DNA of 41,981 bases from NCBI GenBank assembly GCA_944386885.1, contig CALXCU010000005.1:1-41981 (forward strand), in the 5' to 3' direction. The notes beneath the pieces were generated by a model that saw only the letters and a program-made list of their open reading frames with translations, made no database searches and had not been told where the DNA came from. The position numbers and the translations under genes were made by a program. This DNA is from an uncultured Oscillospiraceae bacterium (GTDB lineage Bacteria > Bacillota > Clostridia > Oscillospirales > Oscillospiraceae). This document shows, one piece after another, positions 7,870-13,917 of this stretch. How positions within the stretch are numbered: the first letter of the stretch is position 1; each line of letters starts with the position of its first letter.

Positions 7870-8343
7870 TTATTTTTCCCCTTTTTCCCCCTTCCGCACC
7901 CGGGGCGGCTGAGCCACCACCGTGCAGCCGGCGGGGATGTCCTGGTGGACGACCGCCCCCGCCCTGATCTTGACGCCTGCTCCGATTCGGATGTCCCCCA
8001 CCAGCACCGCTCCAGCGCCAATGAGGCAGTCCGCCCCAATGACGGGGGCTCTCCCCTCCACCTCTCCGATGGTGACATTTTGGTAGATCCGGCAGCCCGC
8101 CCCAAGAACGGCATAGCGGGAGATATAGATCCCATGAAGCCCGTGGGGCAGAACCGGCTCCCCCAAAATCTCCGCGCCGGGGCCTACGTAACCCCCGTGC
8201 CGCCGGGCCGAGCGGTTGAGCAGGAAGGTACACAGATCCCGCAGCAGCTTCCCTTTGACCCGCCGGCGCAGGCGGTAGAGCCGCCAAAACCCCTGCATCC
8301 GGTCCCCCTTGGACCAGTCGGCCAGGCACTCCCGTATGGACAT
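7870..8343 (-). CDS. hexapeptide-repeat acyltransferase, serine acetyltransferase (CysE)-like
   Basis: A 157-residue protein. A short helical N-terminus (about 1-55) is followed by a left-handed beta-helix of hexapeptide repeats: VGPGAEI, ISRYAVLGAGCRIYQNVTIG, VIGADCLIGAGAVLVGDI, IGAGVKIRAGAVVHQDI. This is the layout of the short serine O-acetyltransferases. His residues in LPHGLHGIYIS sit where CysE has catalytic residues. The start at ATG 8343 has TGAGGTG, overlapping the vanXY stop, six bases upstream; a second ATG at 8298 is possible. It lies between vanXY and the racemase with gaps of 10 and 1 bases, so it is surely co-transcribed. A role in serine handling fits the D-Ser theme, but the substrate is not known. 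Confidence 0.75.
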   Translation of the reverse strand: MSIRECLADWSKGDRMQGFWRLYRLRRRVKGKLLRDLCTFLLNRSARRHGGYVGPGAEILGEPVLPHGLHGIYISRYAVLGAGCRIYQNVTIGEVEGRAPVIGADCLIGAGAVLVGDIRIGAGVKIRAGAVVHQDIPAGCTVVAQPPRVRKGEKGEK

Positions 8344-8353
8344 TCCTCCCACC

Positions 8354-9097
8354 TCATTTCCAGGTCGTGATGACCACACCGCCGCAGTTGTCCCCGGATA
8401 CCTGGCGGTAAGTGCCGCGCTCCGGCGGCGGGAGGGAGGCATCCCACGCCGGGCGGAAGAGGATTTGAAAGCAGCGGGCCCCCGCCCGCACCTGAAGGGG
8501 AGTGCGGGTATGCGCCCGGCGCAGCAGCGCCAGGTACTCCTCCAGAACCAGACCCCGCTCCGCCATGACTGCGGCGTGGGGAATCCCTACGTAGCGGAAG
8601 TGCCAGGGCTCATGGGCGATGCCGGTGACGGCCTCCTTCCCGGCGGGATAGCGCAGGACAAAGCCGAACTCCGCCGCCCGCCGCCGGAAGGCGCCCCACA
8701 CGCCGTATGCAGGGAAGTCCGGGCGGATGAAGTCGATGGTTTCCGCCGCCCGGCCCAGGTCGATGGCCAGGCCGGTCTCGTGCTCGCTGCACCCGGGGCG
8801 GGCCACATATTGCCGGGTGAACGGCTCCCCCTCTGTCTTTAACGTCTCGTCCCAGATGGCCTGCTGCTCTGCCCGGCTGCGCCAGCCGGAGACCGGGACA
8901 ATGACGTCCTGCCCGCCCACCGCCCGGATGCAGGCCCGCAGGAGCCCTGCCGCCCGCCGCTCCAGCTTCACCTCCGGCCAGCGCGGGCCGGTCCCAGCCA
9001 GCTCCGGCGGGGCAGAGTCCGGCAGGGGATGGGCAGCGTTGACCAGGAGCAGCGCCCCGGCGGCAGCTGGGAGCGCGCGGTCCGTCCCGGCCCTCAT
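8354..9097 (-). CDS. vanXY: VanXY-like D,D-dipeptidase/D,D-carboxypeptidase (M15B)
   Basis: A 247-residue zinc peptidase of the VanY/VanXY family. The zinc site is His106 and Asp113 in SEHETGLAIDLG plus His166, with the catalytic base Glu163 in HEPWHFRYVG. The stretches GFVLRYPAGKEAVTGI and FTRQYVARPGCSEH match VanXY of enterococci as I remember them. VanXY cleaves D-Ala-D-Ala and trims the terminal D-Ala of pentapeptide precursors in the cytoplasm. There is no clear signal peptide; only a short hydrophobic run at 8-19. About 55 residues at the C-terminus (ending YRQVSGDNCGGVVITTW) go beyond the usual VanXY length of about 190. Its ATG overlaps the ligase stop (ATGA), so translation is probably coupled. 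A VanY-type carboxypeptidase is the alternative. Confidence 0.82.
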   Translation of the reverse strand: MRAGTDRALPAAAGALLLVNAAHPLPDSAPPELAGTGPRWPEVKLERRAAGLLRACIRAVGGQDVIVPVSGWRSRAEQQAIWDETLKTEGEPFTRQYVARPGCSEHETGLAIDLGRAAETIDFIRPDFPAYGVWGAFRRRAAEFGFVLRYPAGKEAVTGIAHEPWHFRYVGIPHAAVMAERGLVLEEYLALLRRAHTRTPLQVRAGARCFQILFRPAWDASLPPPERGTYRQVSGDNCGGVVITTWK

Positions 9098-10131
9098 GCC
9101 CCCACCTCCGTCTCCAGAATGCGGGTGATGAGGCGGGAGAAGTCCAGTCCGGCGGCCTTCATCATATTGGGGTAGCGGCTGTGGGCGGTGAAGCCGGGGA
9201 TGGTGTTGACTTCATTGAAGACTATTTCCCCGTCCGGGGTGAGGAACAGATCCACCCGGGCAAAGCCCTTACAGTCCAGCGCCCGGTAGACCGCCACGGC
9301 GGCCCGCTGGACCGCCGCCGCCTGTTCCGGCGGGATGCGGGCGGGGCAGTGGATGGCGGAGGTCTTGAGGGTGTACTTCTCCTCAAAGTCAAAGAACCCC
9401 TGGGAAAGCTCGACTTCATCCACCGCGCCCACCGTCAGCTCCTCCGTCCCCAGCACGGCGCAGCCCACCTCGAAGCCGGGAACGGCCTCTTCCAAAAGGA
9501 CCTCCCGGTCGTGCTCCAGGGCCGCAGCCACTGCGCCGGGCAGTGCCCCAGGTTCCGTGACCCGGGTCACCCCAAAGGAGGAACCGGCCCGCACGGGCTT
9601 GACGAAGAGGGGGTAGCCCAGCGCCCGGGCGGCCTCAGAGAGCTCCTCCCCCGCCGCGCCACGGGCAAAAACCACCCCTTTGGGGACCGGCACTCCCGCC
9701 AGGGCCGCCAGCTTGTGGGCCCGGTCCTTGTCCATGCACAGGGCGCTGGAGAGGGGCCCGCAGCCGATGACGGGGATCCCCGCCAGTTCCAGTAGGCCCT
9801 GGAGGGTGCCCTCCGCCCCATTTTTGCCGTGGAGCACCGGGAAGGCCGCGTCAAACGAAATCCGCTCCCCGCTCCCGTCCAGCAGGAGGAGCGTCCGGCT
9901 CCCCCGGTCCGGGGAGAGGGCGCACGGTACGCAGGGGCCCTCCTGCCAGGTATCTGCGGCGATGGCGTCCGCCGGCCCGGTGTAGTACAGCCACTTCCCC
10001 TCCCGGGTGATCCCCACTGCGAGCGGGCAAAAACGCGCCCGGTCCAGGTGCGTCAGCACGGCGTGAGCCGACTGGAGAGATACGCCGTACTCGCTGGAAC
10101 AGCCGCCGAAGAAAACTAAGATCCGTTTCAT
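9094..10131 (-). CDS. vanG: VanG-like D-alanine:D-serine ligase
   Basis: A 345-residue ATP-grasp ligase. It has FGGCSSEYGVSLQSA at the N-terminus, FPVLHGKNGAEGTLQG, the ATP-binding FVKPVRAGSSFG and the metal-binding FNEVNTIPGFT. Its closest remembered relative is VanG. Two residues decide for D-Ser: Phe247, six before the Tyr of the omega-loop EKY, and Arg319 in HSRYP. They lie 72 residues apart, as do Phe252/Arg324 of VanG, where D-Ala:D-Ala ligases have Tyr and Leu. It should make D-Ala-D-Ser for muramyl pentapeptides with low vancomycin affinity. The start at ATG 10131 has AGGAGG nine bases upstream. A hairpin with a U-tract abuts that ribosome site. A plain D-Ala-D-Ala ligase is the less likely alternative. 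Confidence 0.86.
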   Translation of the reverse strand: MKRILVFFGGCSSEYGVSLQSAHAVLTHLDRARFCPLAVGITREGKWLYYTGPADAIAADTWQEGPCVPCALSPDRGSRTLLLLDGSGERISFDAAFPVLHGKNGAEGTLQGLLELAGIPVIGCGPLSSALCMDKDRAHKLAALAGVPVPKGVVFARGAAGEELSEAARALGYPLFVKPVRAGSSFGVTRVTEPGALPGAVAAALEHDREVLLEEAVPGFEVGCAVLGTEELTVGAVDEVELSQGFFDFEEKYTLKTSAIHCPARIPPEQAAAVQRAAVAVYRALDCKGFARVDLFLTPDGEIVFNEVNTIPGFTAHSRYPNMMKAAGLDFSRLITRILETEVGA

Positions 10132-10146
10132 GCGCTCCGACCTCCT

Positions 10147-10195
10147 AAAAAGAAAACGCCTTGTTTGGGTACCAAAATCGTACCAAAACAAGGCG
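10147..10195 (-). terminator. terminator/attenuator hairpin between sensor kinase and ligase
   Basis: On the minus strand a 16-bp stem with one mismatch (10180-10195 with 10157-10172, loop 7) is followed by TTTTCTTTTT (10147-10156) and then directly by the AGGAGG of the ligase. It ends the regulator/kinase transcript or acts as an attenuator controlling read-through into the ligase operon. Confidence 0.75.
10169..10188 (-). promoter_or_regulatory. 11-bp tandem repeat, candidate VanR-type operator
   Basis: GTACCAAAA occurs at 10169-10177 and again at 10180-10188 on the plus strand (TTTTGGTAC twice on the minus strand), 11 bases apart. This is the spacing used by OmpR/PhoB regulators such as VanR. 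The repeats lie inside the hairpin stem and loop. I see no convincing -10 between them and the ligase, so the promoter position is open. Confidence 0.4.
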
Positions 10196-10259
10196 CATTT
10201 TGTATTCCGTTTCTCTTTCGGAGTTCCTGCGATCTCCTGCGGAAAATCTTGTGATTTTC

Positions 10260-11345
10260 TTACCGGGGCAGCGTGACCGTGAAGAGCACCTGCTCTCCCC
10301 CGCTCTGGGCGGCAATCGTCCCGCCGTGGGCCTCCACGATCTCCTTGGCGATCGCCAGCCCCAGGCCGGCGTTGCCCGTCCGGCTCCCCCGGGAGGCGTC
10401 CAGGCGAAAGAACTGCTCGAACATGCGGGAGAGTTTCTCCGGCGGGATGTCTGCCCCGGCGTTGCGGAAGGTCAGAACCACCTGCTCCCCCGTCCCGCGC
10501 CCCTGTACATACAGGGTAGAACCGGGATAGGCATAGTGGCAGGCATTCTTCAAGAGATTATCAAATACCCGGGCCATCTTGTCCGGGTCGCACACCGCCC
10601 GCAGCTCCCCGGGCAGGTCAAGCTCACAGGTCATCTGCCGCTCCCGCAGCATGGGACGAAACTCGCTGCACATCTGCTCCAGCATCCGCCTGAGGTCCGT
10701 GTCCCGCTTCTCCAGTTCCAGGTGGGTGAGGCTGAAGCGGGTGATGTCAAAAAATTCGTTGATCAGGTCCTCCAGCCGCTCGGCCTTTTCCAGGGCTACG
10801 CCGGTGTACCGCGCGCGCATCTCCGGGGAGAGCTCAGGCTCGTCCCGCAGCAGGGTCAGATAACCGATGACGCTGGTCAGAGGGGTCTTCAAATCGTGGG
10901 CCAGGTAGACCACCAGGTCATTTTTCCGCTGCTCGGCCTCCCGGGCGGCCCGGGCATCCCGGAGGGCCTGCTCCCGGACCTGGTTGAGCTGGGCCTCGGC
11001 GCTCTCCATCCCCTCGGGCAGGCGGATGGGCGTATCGGTGGGGTGGGCCAGCTCCCCGGCCCCGGCCAGCAGCCACTCCAGATTCTGCGCCGGGCGCACA
11101 ATGAAGAAGTAGCTGATGACCACCCACCCCAGGAGGATGGCGGCGATCAGCACAAAAAAGTAGTAGTCCCGTATCCAGCTGAGCAGCTGATAGAGGGGGT
11201 TGGTCTCATACCAAAAAATAGAGCGGCAAATCAAAAATCCCGTCACGCTCACCGCCAGCACCACCGTCACCCAGGCCGTCAGCGCCAGCAGGTAATAGCC
11301 CCATGTGCGCAGGGCAGAGCGGCGGCCCGGTCTGGCGGAGGGCAT
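10260..11345 (-). CDS. vanS: VanS-like sensor histidine kinase
   Basis: A 361-residue kinase. Two membrane segments (about 19-40 and 62-83) flank only about 21 external residues, as in short-loop VanS proteins. His150 is in VYLAHDLKTPLTSVIGYL, followed by EDLINEFFDITRF, which closely resembles VanS. The ATP domain has RVFDNLLKNACHYAYP and NAGLGLAIAKEIVEAHGG. It should sense a glycopeptide or wall stress and phosphorylate the VanR-like protein. The ATG at 11345 is ten bases after the vanR stop; an in-frame TTG at 11363 would overlap vanR by eight bases, and neither has a clear ribosome site. About 130 bases separate it from the ligase, including a short hairpin (10242-10259) and the terminator-like hairpin. 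Confidence 0.85.
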   Translation of the reverse strand: MPSARPGRRSALRTWGYYLLALTAWVTVVLAVSVTGFLICRSIFWYETNPLYQLLSWIRDYYFFVLIAAILLGWVVISYFFIVRPAQNLEWLLAGAGELAHPTDTPIRLPEGMESAEAQLNQVREQALRDARAAREAEQRKNDLVVYLAHDLKTPLTSVIGYLTLLRDEPELSPEMRARYTGVALEKAERLEDLINEFFDITRFSLTHLELEKRDTDLRRMLEQMCSEFRPMLRERQMTCELDLPGELRAVCDPDKMARVFDNLLKNACHYAYPGSTLYVQGRGTGEQVVLTFRNAGADIPPEKLSRMFEQFFRLDASRGSRTGNAGLGLAIAKEIVEAHGGTIAAQSGGEQVLFTVTLPR

Positions 11346-11355
11346 TCGTTCACGC

Positions 11356-12048
11356 TTACTCAATGGTGTAGCCCACCCCCCAGACCGTTTTGATGAATTT
11401 GGGCCTGCGGCTGTTCTCGTGCATCTTCTCCCGCAGGCGGGCGATGTGGCTCATGACTGTGTTGTTGCTGTCCATATACTTCTCGCCCCAGACAGCCTCA
11501 AAGAGCTCCTCGCTGGAGACTACCTTTCCCTGGCGGCTGCACAGATACCACAGGATGGAAAACTCCAGCGGGGTCAGGGCCAGCTCCTCTCCGAAGAGAA
11601 CGCATTTATGGGTGTCCTTTGCGATCTGGAGACCTCGGATGTCGTACTCCCGGGCGGTCTCCCCGCCGCTGCCCGGGTTATAGCGGGTGTACCGGCGCAG
11701 CTGGGTTTTCACCCGGGCCACCAGCTCCAGGGGGTTGAAGGGCTTGGTAATATAGTCGTCGGCCCCCAGTGTCAGGCCGGTGATCTTATCCATGTCCTCC
11801 ACCTTGGCCGTCAGCATCAAAATGGGGAACAAGTGCTCCCGGCGGATCTCCTGGCAGAGGGTAAAGCCGTCCATATCCGGCAGCATCACATCCAAAATGG
11901 CCAGATCCAGCCGGTGGTGGCTGACGCACGCCAGCGCGGCCGCCGCAGTGCCGAATTTATAGACCGTATAGCCCTCATTTTTTAAGTAGACCTCCACCAG
12001 GTCTGCAATAGCGGCCTCATCGTCCACAATCAGGATCTCAGCGCTCAT
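11356..12048 (-). CDS. vanR: VanR-like response regulator
   Basis: A 230-residue OmpR-family regulator. The start, SAEILIVDDEAAIADLVEVY, and ITGLTLGADDYITKPFNPLE are very close to VanR of enterococci as I remember them. Asp53 in AILDVMLP is the phospho-acceptor. The winged helix (about 130-230) includes ALTPLEFSILWYLC, NTVMSHIARLREKM and FIKTVWGVGYTIE. GGGAG about seven bases before ATG 12048 supports the start. It is the first gene of the minus-strand van-like block and is paired with the kinase just downstream. It is expected to activate the ligase-peptidase-racemase genes and perhaps its own promoter. Confidence 0.87.
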   Translation of the reverse strand: MSAEILIVDDEAAIADLVEVYLKNEGYTVYKFGTAAAALACVSHHRLDLAILDVMLPDMDGFTLCQEIRREHLFPILMLTAKVEDMDKITGLTLGADDYITKPFNPLELVARVKTQLRRYTRYNPGSGGETAREYDIRGLQIAKDTHKCVLFGEELALTPLEFSILWYLCSRQGKVVSSEELFEAVWGEKYMDSNNTVMSHIARLREKMHENSRRPKFIKTVWGVGYTIE

Positions 12049-12104
12049 GTTGTTCTCCCATGCACTTGGAGTGCTCCCCGCGCCGGGGCGCGGAGGCCGG
12101 TATC

Positions 12105-12113
12105 ACTATACCA
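12105..12113 (-). promoter_or_regulatory. extended -10 promoter of the vanR-like gene
   Basis: On the minus strand TGG-TATAGT (12105-12113) forms an extended -10; the -35 region (about 12128-12133) is poor. The -10 lies within an imperfect inverted repeat, GGTAT/ATACC. A GC-rich hairpin lies in the leader before vanR. A weak -35 would suit activator-dependent expression. Confidence 0.45.
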
Positions 12114-12260
12114 CAGCACAGGGAAAATTTCCACTCTCCACCCGGACCTGGCCACAGGCAAAGAGCAACAGGACGGAGAATACCAATCGCACGCCCAGCG
12201 ACAGCTGGTCTGGTTTGGAGGCGAGGAGCGGCAGAATGCGCGCGCGATGCGCTTTGCAAT

Positions 12261-12305
12261 GAAATGAAAAGCTCGTCGCAAGCGATATAACGCTTGCGAC
12301 GAGCT
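12261..12305 (-). terminator. Rho-independent terminator of tRNA-Leu
   Basis: A perfect 15-bp stem (12291-12305 with 12270-12284, loop 6) is followed on the minus strand by TTTCATTTC. The stem starts with the last A of the tRNA CCA end. Confidence 0.85.
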
Positions 12306-12389
12306 GGTGCGGGCATGGGGACTCGAACCCCAACGCTGGAAAGCACGAGAACCTAAATCTCGCATGTCTACCAATTCCATCATGCCCGC
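12305..12389 (-). tRNA. tRNA-Leu (anticodon UAG)
   Basis: The 85-base minus-strand product folds as a class II tRNA. The acceptor arm is GCGGGCA with TGCCCGC, the anticodon stem CGAGA/TCTCG has the loop TTTAGGT (anticodon UAG), and a variable arm and a GTTCGAG T-loop follow. The CCA end is encoded (12305-12307). It decodes CUA and probably other CUN leucine codons. Confidence 0.95.
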
Positions 12390-12413
12390 CTATTCAAAAT
12401 CTGGTATTTTATA

Positions 12414-12442
12414 AGTGTAACATTGCCTGGGGAAAAAGTCAA
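12414..12442 (-). promoter_or_regulatory. sigma-A-like promoter of tRNA-Leu
   Basis: On the minus strand TTGACT (12437-12442), a 17-base spacer and TACACT (12414-12419). Transcription would start about 15 bases before the mature tRNA. Its -35 directly abuts the -35 of the divergent pdxY promoter. Confidence 0.6.
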
Positions 12443-12471
12443 TTGAACTATGGAAAAAAAGGGGCTATAAT
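12443..12471 (+). promoter_or_regulatory. sigma-A promoter of the pyridoxal kinase gene
   Basis: TTGAAC (12443-12448), a 17-base spacer and a perfect TATAAT (12466-12471), followed by a leader of about 45 bases. Confidence 0.75.
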
Positions 12472-12523
12472 AGGGGCCACTGACCCGGCCAGCGGCCGGC
12501 GCCCTCAAAAGGAGTGACTTTTT

Positions 12524-13366
12524 ATGAAACAGGCCCCCCAGGTGGCCGCCATTCACGACCTCTCCGGCTATGGACGCTGCTCCATGACTGTAGTGTTGCC
12601 GGTCCTCTCGGCCATGGGCAACCGGTGCAGCACACTGCTCACCGCCTATCTCTCGGCGCACACGGCCTACCCCCCCTCCCCCCGGGCGCAGTTTCTGGAC
12701 CTGACCGGCCGGATGGAGCCCACCTGGACCCACTGGAAAGAGCTGGGGGCCCGTTTCGACGCCATTTACAGCGGCTTTTTGGGTTCCGTACAGCAGATCG
12801 ACCTGCTGCGTACCTTTCTCCATACGTTCCGGCGGGCGGACACCCTGGTACTGGTGGATCCGGTGATGGGGGACCACGGAAAGCCCTACGCCACCTATAC
12901 TCCCGAGATGTGCCAGCGCATGGGCCTCTTGGCGGCGGAGGCCGACCTCATCACACCCAATTTGACCGAGGCCGCCCTGCTGTTGGAGGAGCCCTACTCT
13001 GCCGCCCCCTCCGGAAAGGAGGCCACCAGGCGCTGGCTGGAGCGGCTGTCCCGGGACGGGACGCGCTCGGTGGTCATTACTGGGGTCAGTCTGGCCCCCG
13101 GCCAGGTGGGCGCGGGCTGCCTGGACCGGGAGACTGGCGCAGTCTCCTTTGCCCAGGCCCCTGAGATCCCCGGCCACTTTCCCGGCACTGGGGACCTCTT
13201 CGCCAGCGTGCTGCTGGGAGAGCTGCTGCGGGGGAAGATTCTGGAACACGCCTCTGCCCGGGCGGTCGACTTTGTGGAGCGCTGTGCCGCCCACACCCTG
13301 GACCTGGGTACTCCCCTGTTGGACGGCGTGGAGTTCGAGGGCCTGCTGGGAGAGCTGATGGCCTGA
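12524..13366 (+). CDS. pdxY: pyridoxal (pyridoxamine) kinase
   Basis: A 280-residue ribokinase-like kinase that phosphorylates pyridoxal or related B6 vitamers to salvage PLP. The N-terminus has HDLSGYGRCSMTVVLPVLSAMG, typical of PdxY-type kinases. The middle has VLVDPVMGDHG and ADLITPNLTEAALLL, and the C-terminus has the GHFPGTGDLFASVLLGELL motif with the catalytic Asp. The length is usual for the family. AAAAGGAG nine bases before the ATG and a clear promoter upstream support the start. The next gene encodes a pyridoxamine-oxidase-fold protein 69 bases downstream. Racemases and aminotransferases in this window need PLP, but no direct link is visible. Confidence 0.88.
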   Translation: MKQAPQVAAIHDLSGYGRCSMTVVLPVLSAMGNRCSTLLTAYLSAHTAYPPSPRAQFLDLTGRMEPTWTHWKELGARFDAIYSGFLGSVQQIDLLRTFLHTFRRADTLVLVDPVMGDHGKPYATYTPEMCQRMGLLAAEADLITPNLTEAALLLEEPYSAAPSGKEATRRWLERLSRDGTRSVVITGVSLAPGQVGAGCLDRETGAVSFAQAPEIPGHFPGTGDLFASVLLGELLRGKILEHASARAVDFVERCAAHTLDLGTPLLDGVEFEGLLGELMA

Positions 13367-13394
13367 AGCGCTTCCCTTTTCTCCGGTTTTGTGG

Positions 13395-13400
13395 TATCCT
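13395..13400 (+). promoter_or_regulatory. possible extended -10 before the FMN-binding protein gene
   Basis: TGG-TATCCT with a poor -35 (TTCCCT at 13372-13377, 17-base spacer) lies between pdxY and the next gene. It may give that gene its own start in addition to read-through. Confidence 0.3.
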
Positions 13401-13435
13401 TTGTTCAGATCACCCTGCGGCAAGGAGGTATCACC

Positions 13436-13837
13436 ATGCAGGATATTCAGGAAGTGTATGCGTTTCTCAAAGAATGCGGCACCTATTATCTGGCCACCGG
13501 CGAGGGTGGCCAGCCCCGGGTCCGCCCCTTCGGCACCATCGACCTCTTCGACGGCCGACTGACCATCCAGACCGGCAAGGTCAAGGCGGTCTCCCGCCAG
13601 ATGCGCGCCAACCCCAAGGTGGAGCTGTGCGCCTTTAACGGGGAACGCTGGCTGCGTGTAACCGCCACCGCCGTGGAGGAGCCCCGAGTGGAGGCCCAGG
13701 AGCATATGCTGGACGCCTATCCTTCTCTGAAGCGGATGTACCAGCCCGGCGACGGCAACACCCAGATCTTCGCCCTGGAGGGGGTCACCGCCACCTTCTC
13801 CTCCTTTACGGAGGCCCCCCGCACTGTACAGTTCTGA
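13436..13837 (+). CDS. pyridoxamine 5'-phosphate oxidase-fold (FMN-binding) protein
   Basis: A 133-residue single-domain split-barrel protein. It carries the family pattern TYYLATGEGGQPRVRPFGT near residues 15-33, then a strand rich in LTIQTGKVKAVSRQM and PKVELCAFNGERWLRV. Members bind FMN or F420, and many are small oxidoreductases rather than true PNP oxidases; the length is far below PdxH (about 210). AAGGAGGT six bases before ATG 13436 fixes the start, so an in-frame upstream extension is not used. It follows pdxY and ends at a strong terminator. B6 metabolism is a possible role suggested by the neighbour. Detoxifying nitro- or quinone compounds is another. Confidence 0.8.
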   Translation: MQDIQEVYAFLKECGTYYLATGEGGQPRVRPFGTIDLFDGRLTIQTGKVKAVSRQMRANPKVELCAFNGERWLRVTATAVEEPRVEAQEHMLDAYPSLKRMYQPGDGNTQIFALEGVTATFSSFTEAPRTVQF

Positions 13838-13854
13838 CCCAGCCCGCACACAGC

Positions 13855-13889
13855 GGAGCGGGGCGGCAAATGCCGCCCCGCTCCTTTTT
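13855..13889 (+). terminator. Rho-independent terminator after the FMN-binding protein gene
   Basis: A GC-rich stem of up to 14 bp (13855-13868 with 13871-13884, GGAGCGGGGCGGCA) is followed by TTTTT. It separates the plus-strand genes from the convergent dnaI gene. Confidence 0.88.
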
Positions 13890-13917
13890 CCCCGCCGGCA
13901 CGGCAATCGCCGCCCCC

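Noticed and set aside
7869..8135. N-terminal extension of the racemase frame
   Set aside because: It overlaps the acyltransferase gene in another frame; ATG 7868 follows that gene's stop and gives the normal racemase N-terminus.
10132..10259. A textbook VanR box
   Set aside because: I could not match a remembered VanR consensus with certainty; only the 11-bp repeat is reported.
10161..11393. A 410-codon plus-strand open frame across the VanS-like gene
   Set aside because: It starts inside the terminator hairpin and is antisense to a kinase with complete motifs; the product has no recognisable family.
12106..12333. A short minus-strand frame ending with a lipoprotein-like LVFSVLLLFACG stretch
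   Set aside because: It begins inside tRNA-Leu, crosses its terminator and ends in the vanR promoter, with no ribosome site. At most it is a gene remnant.
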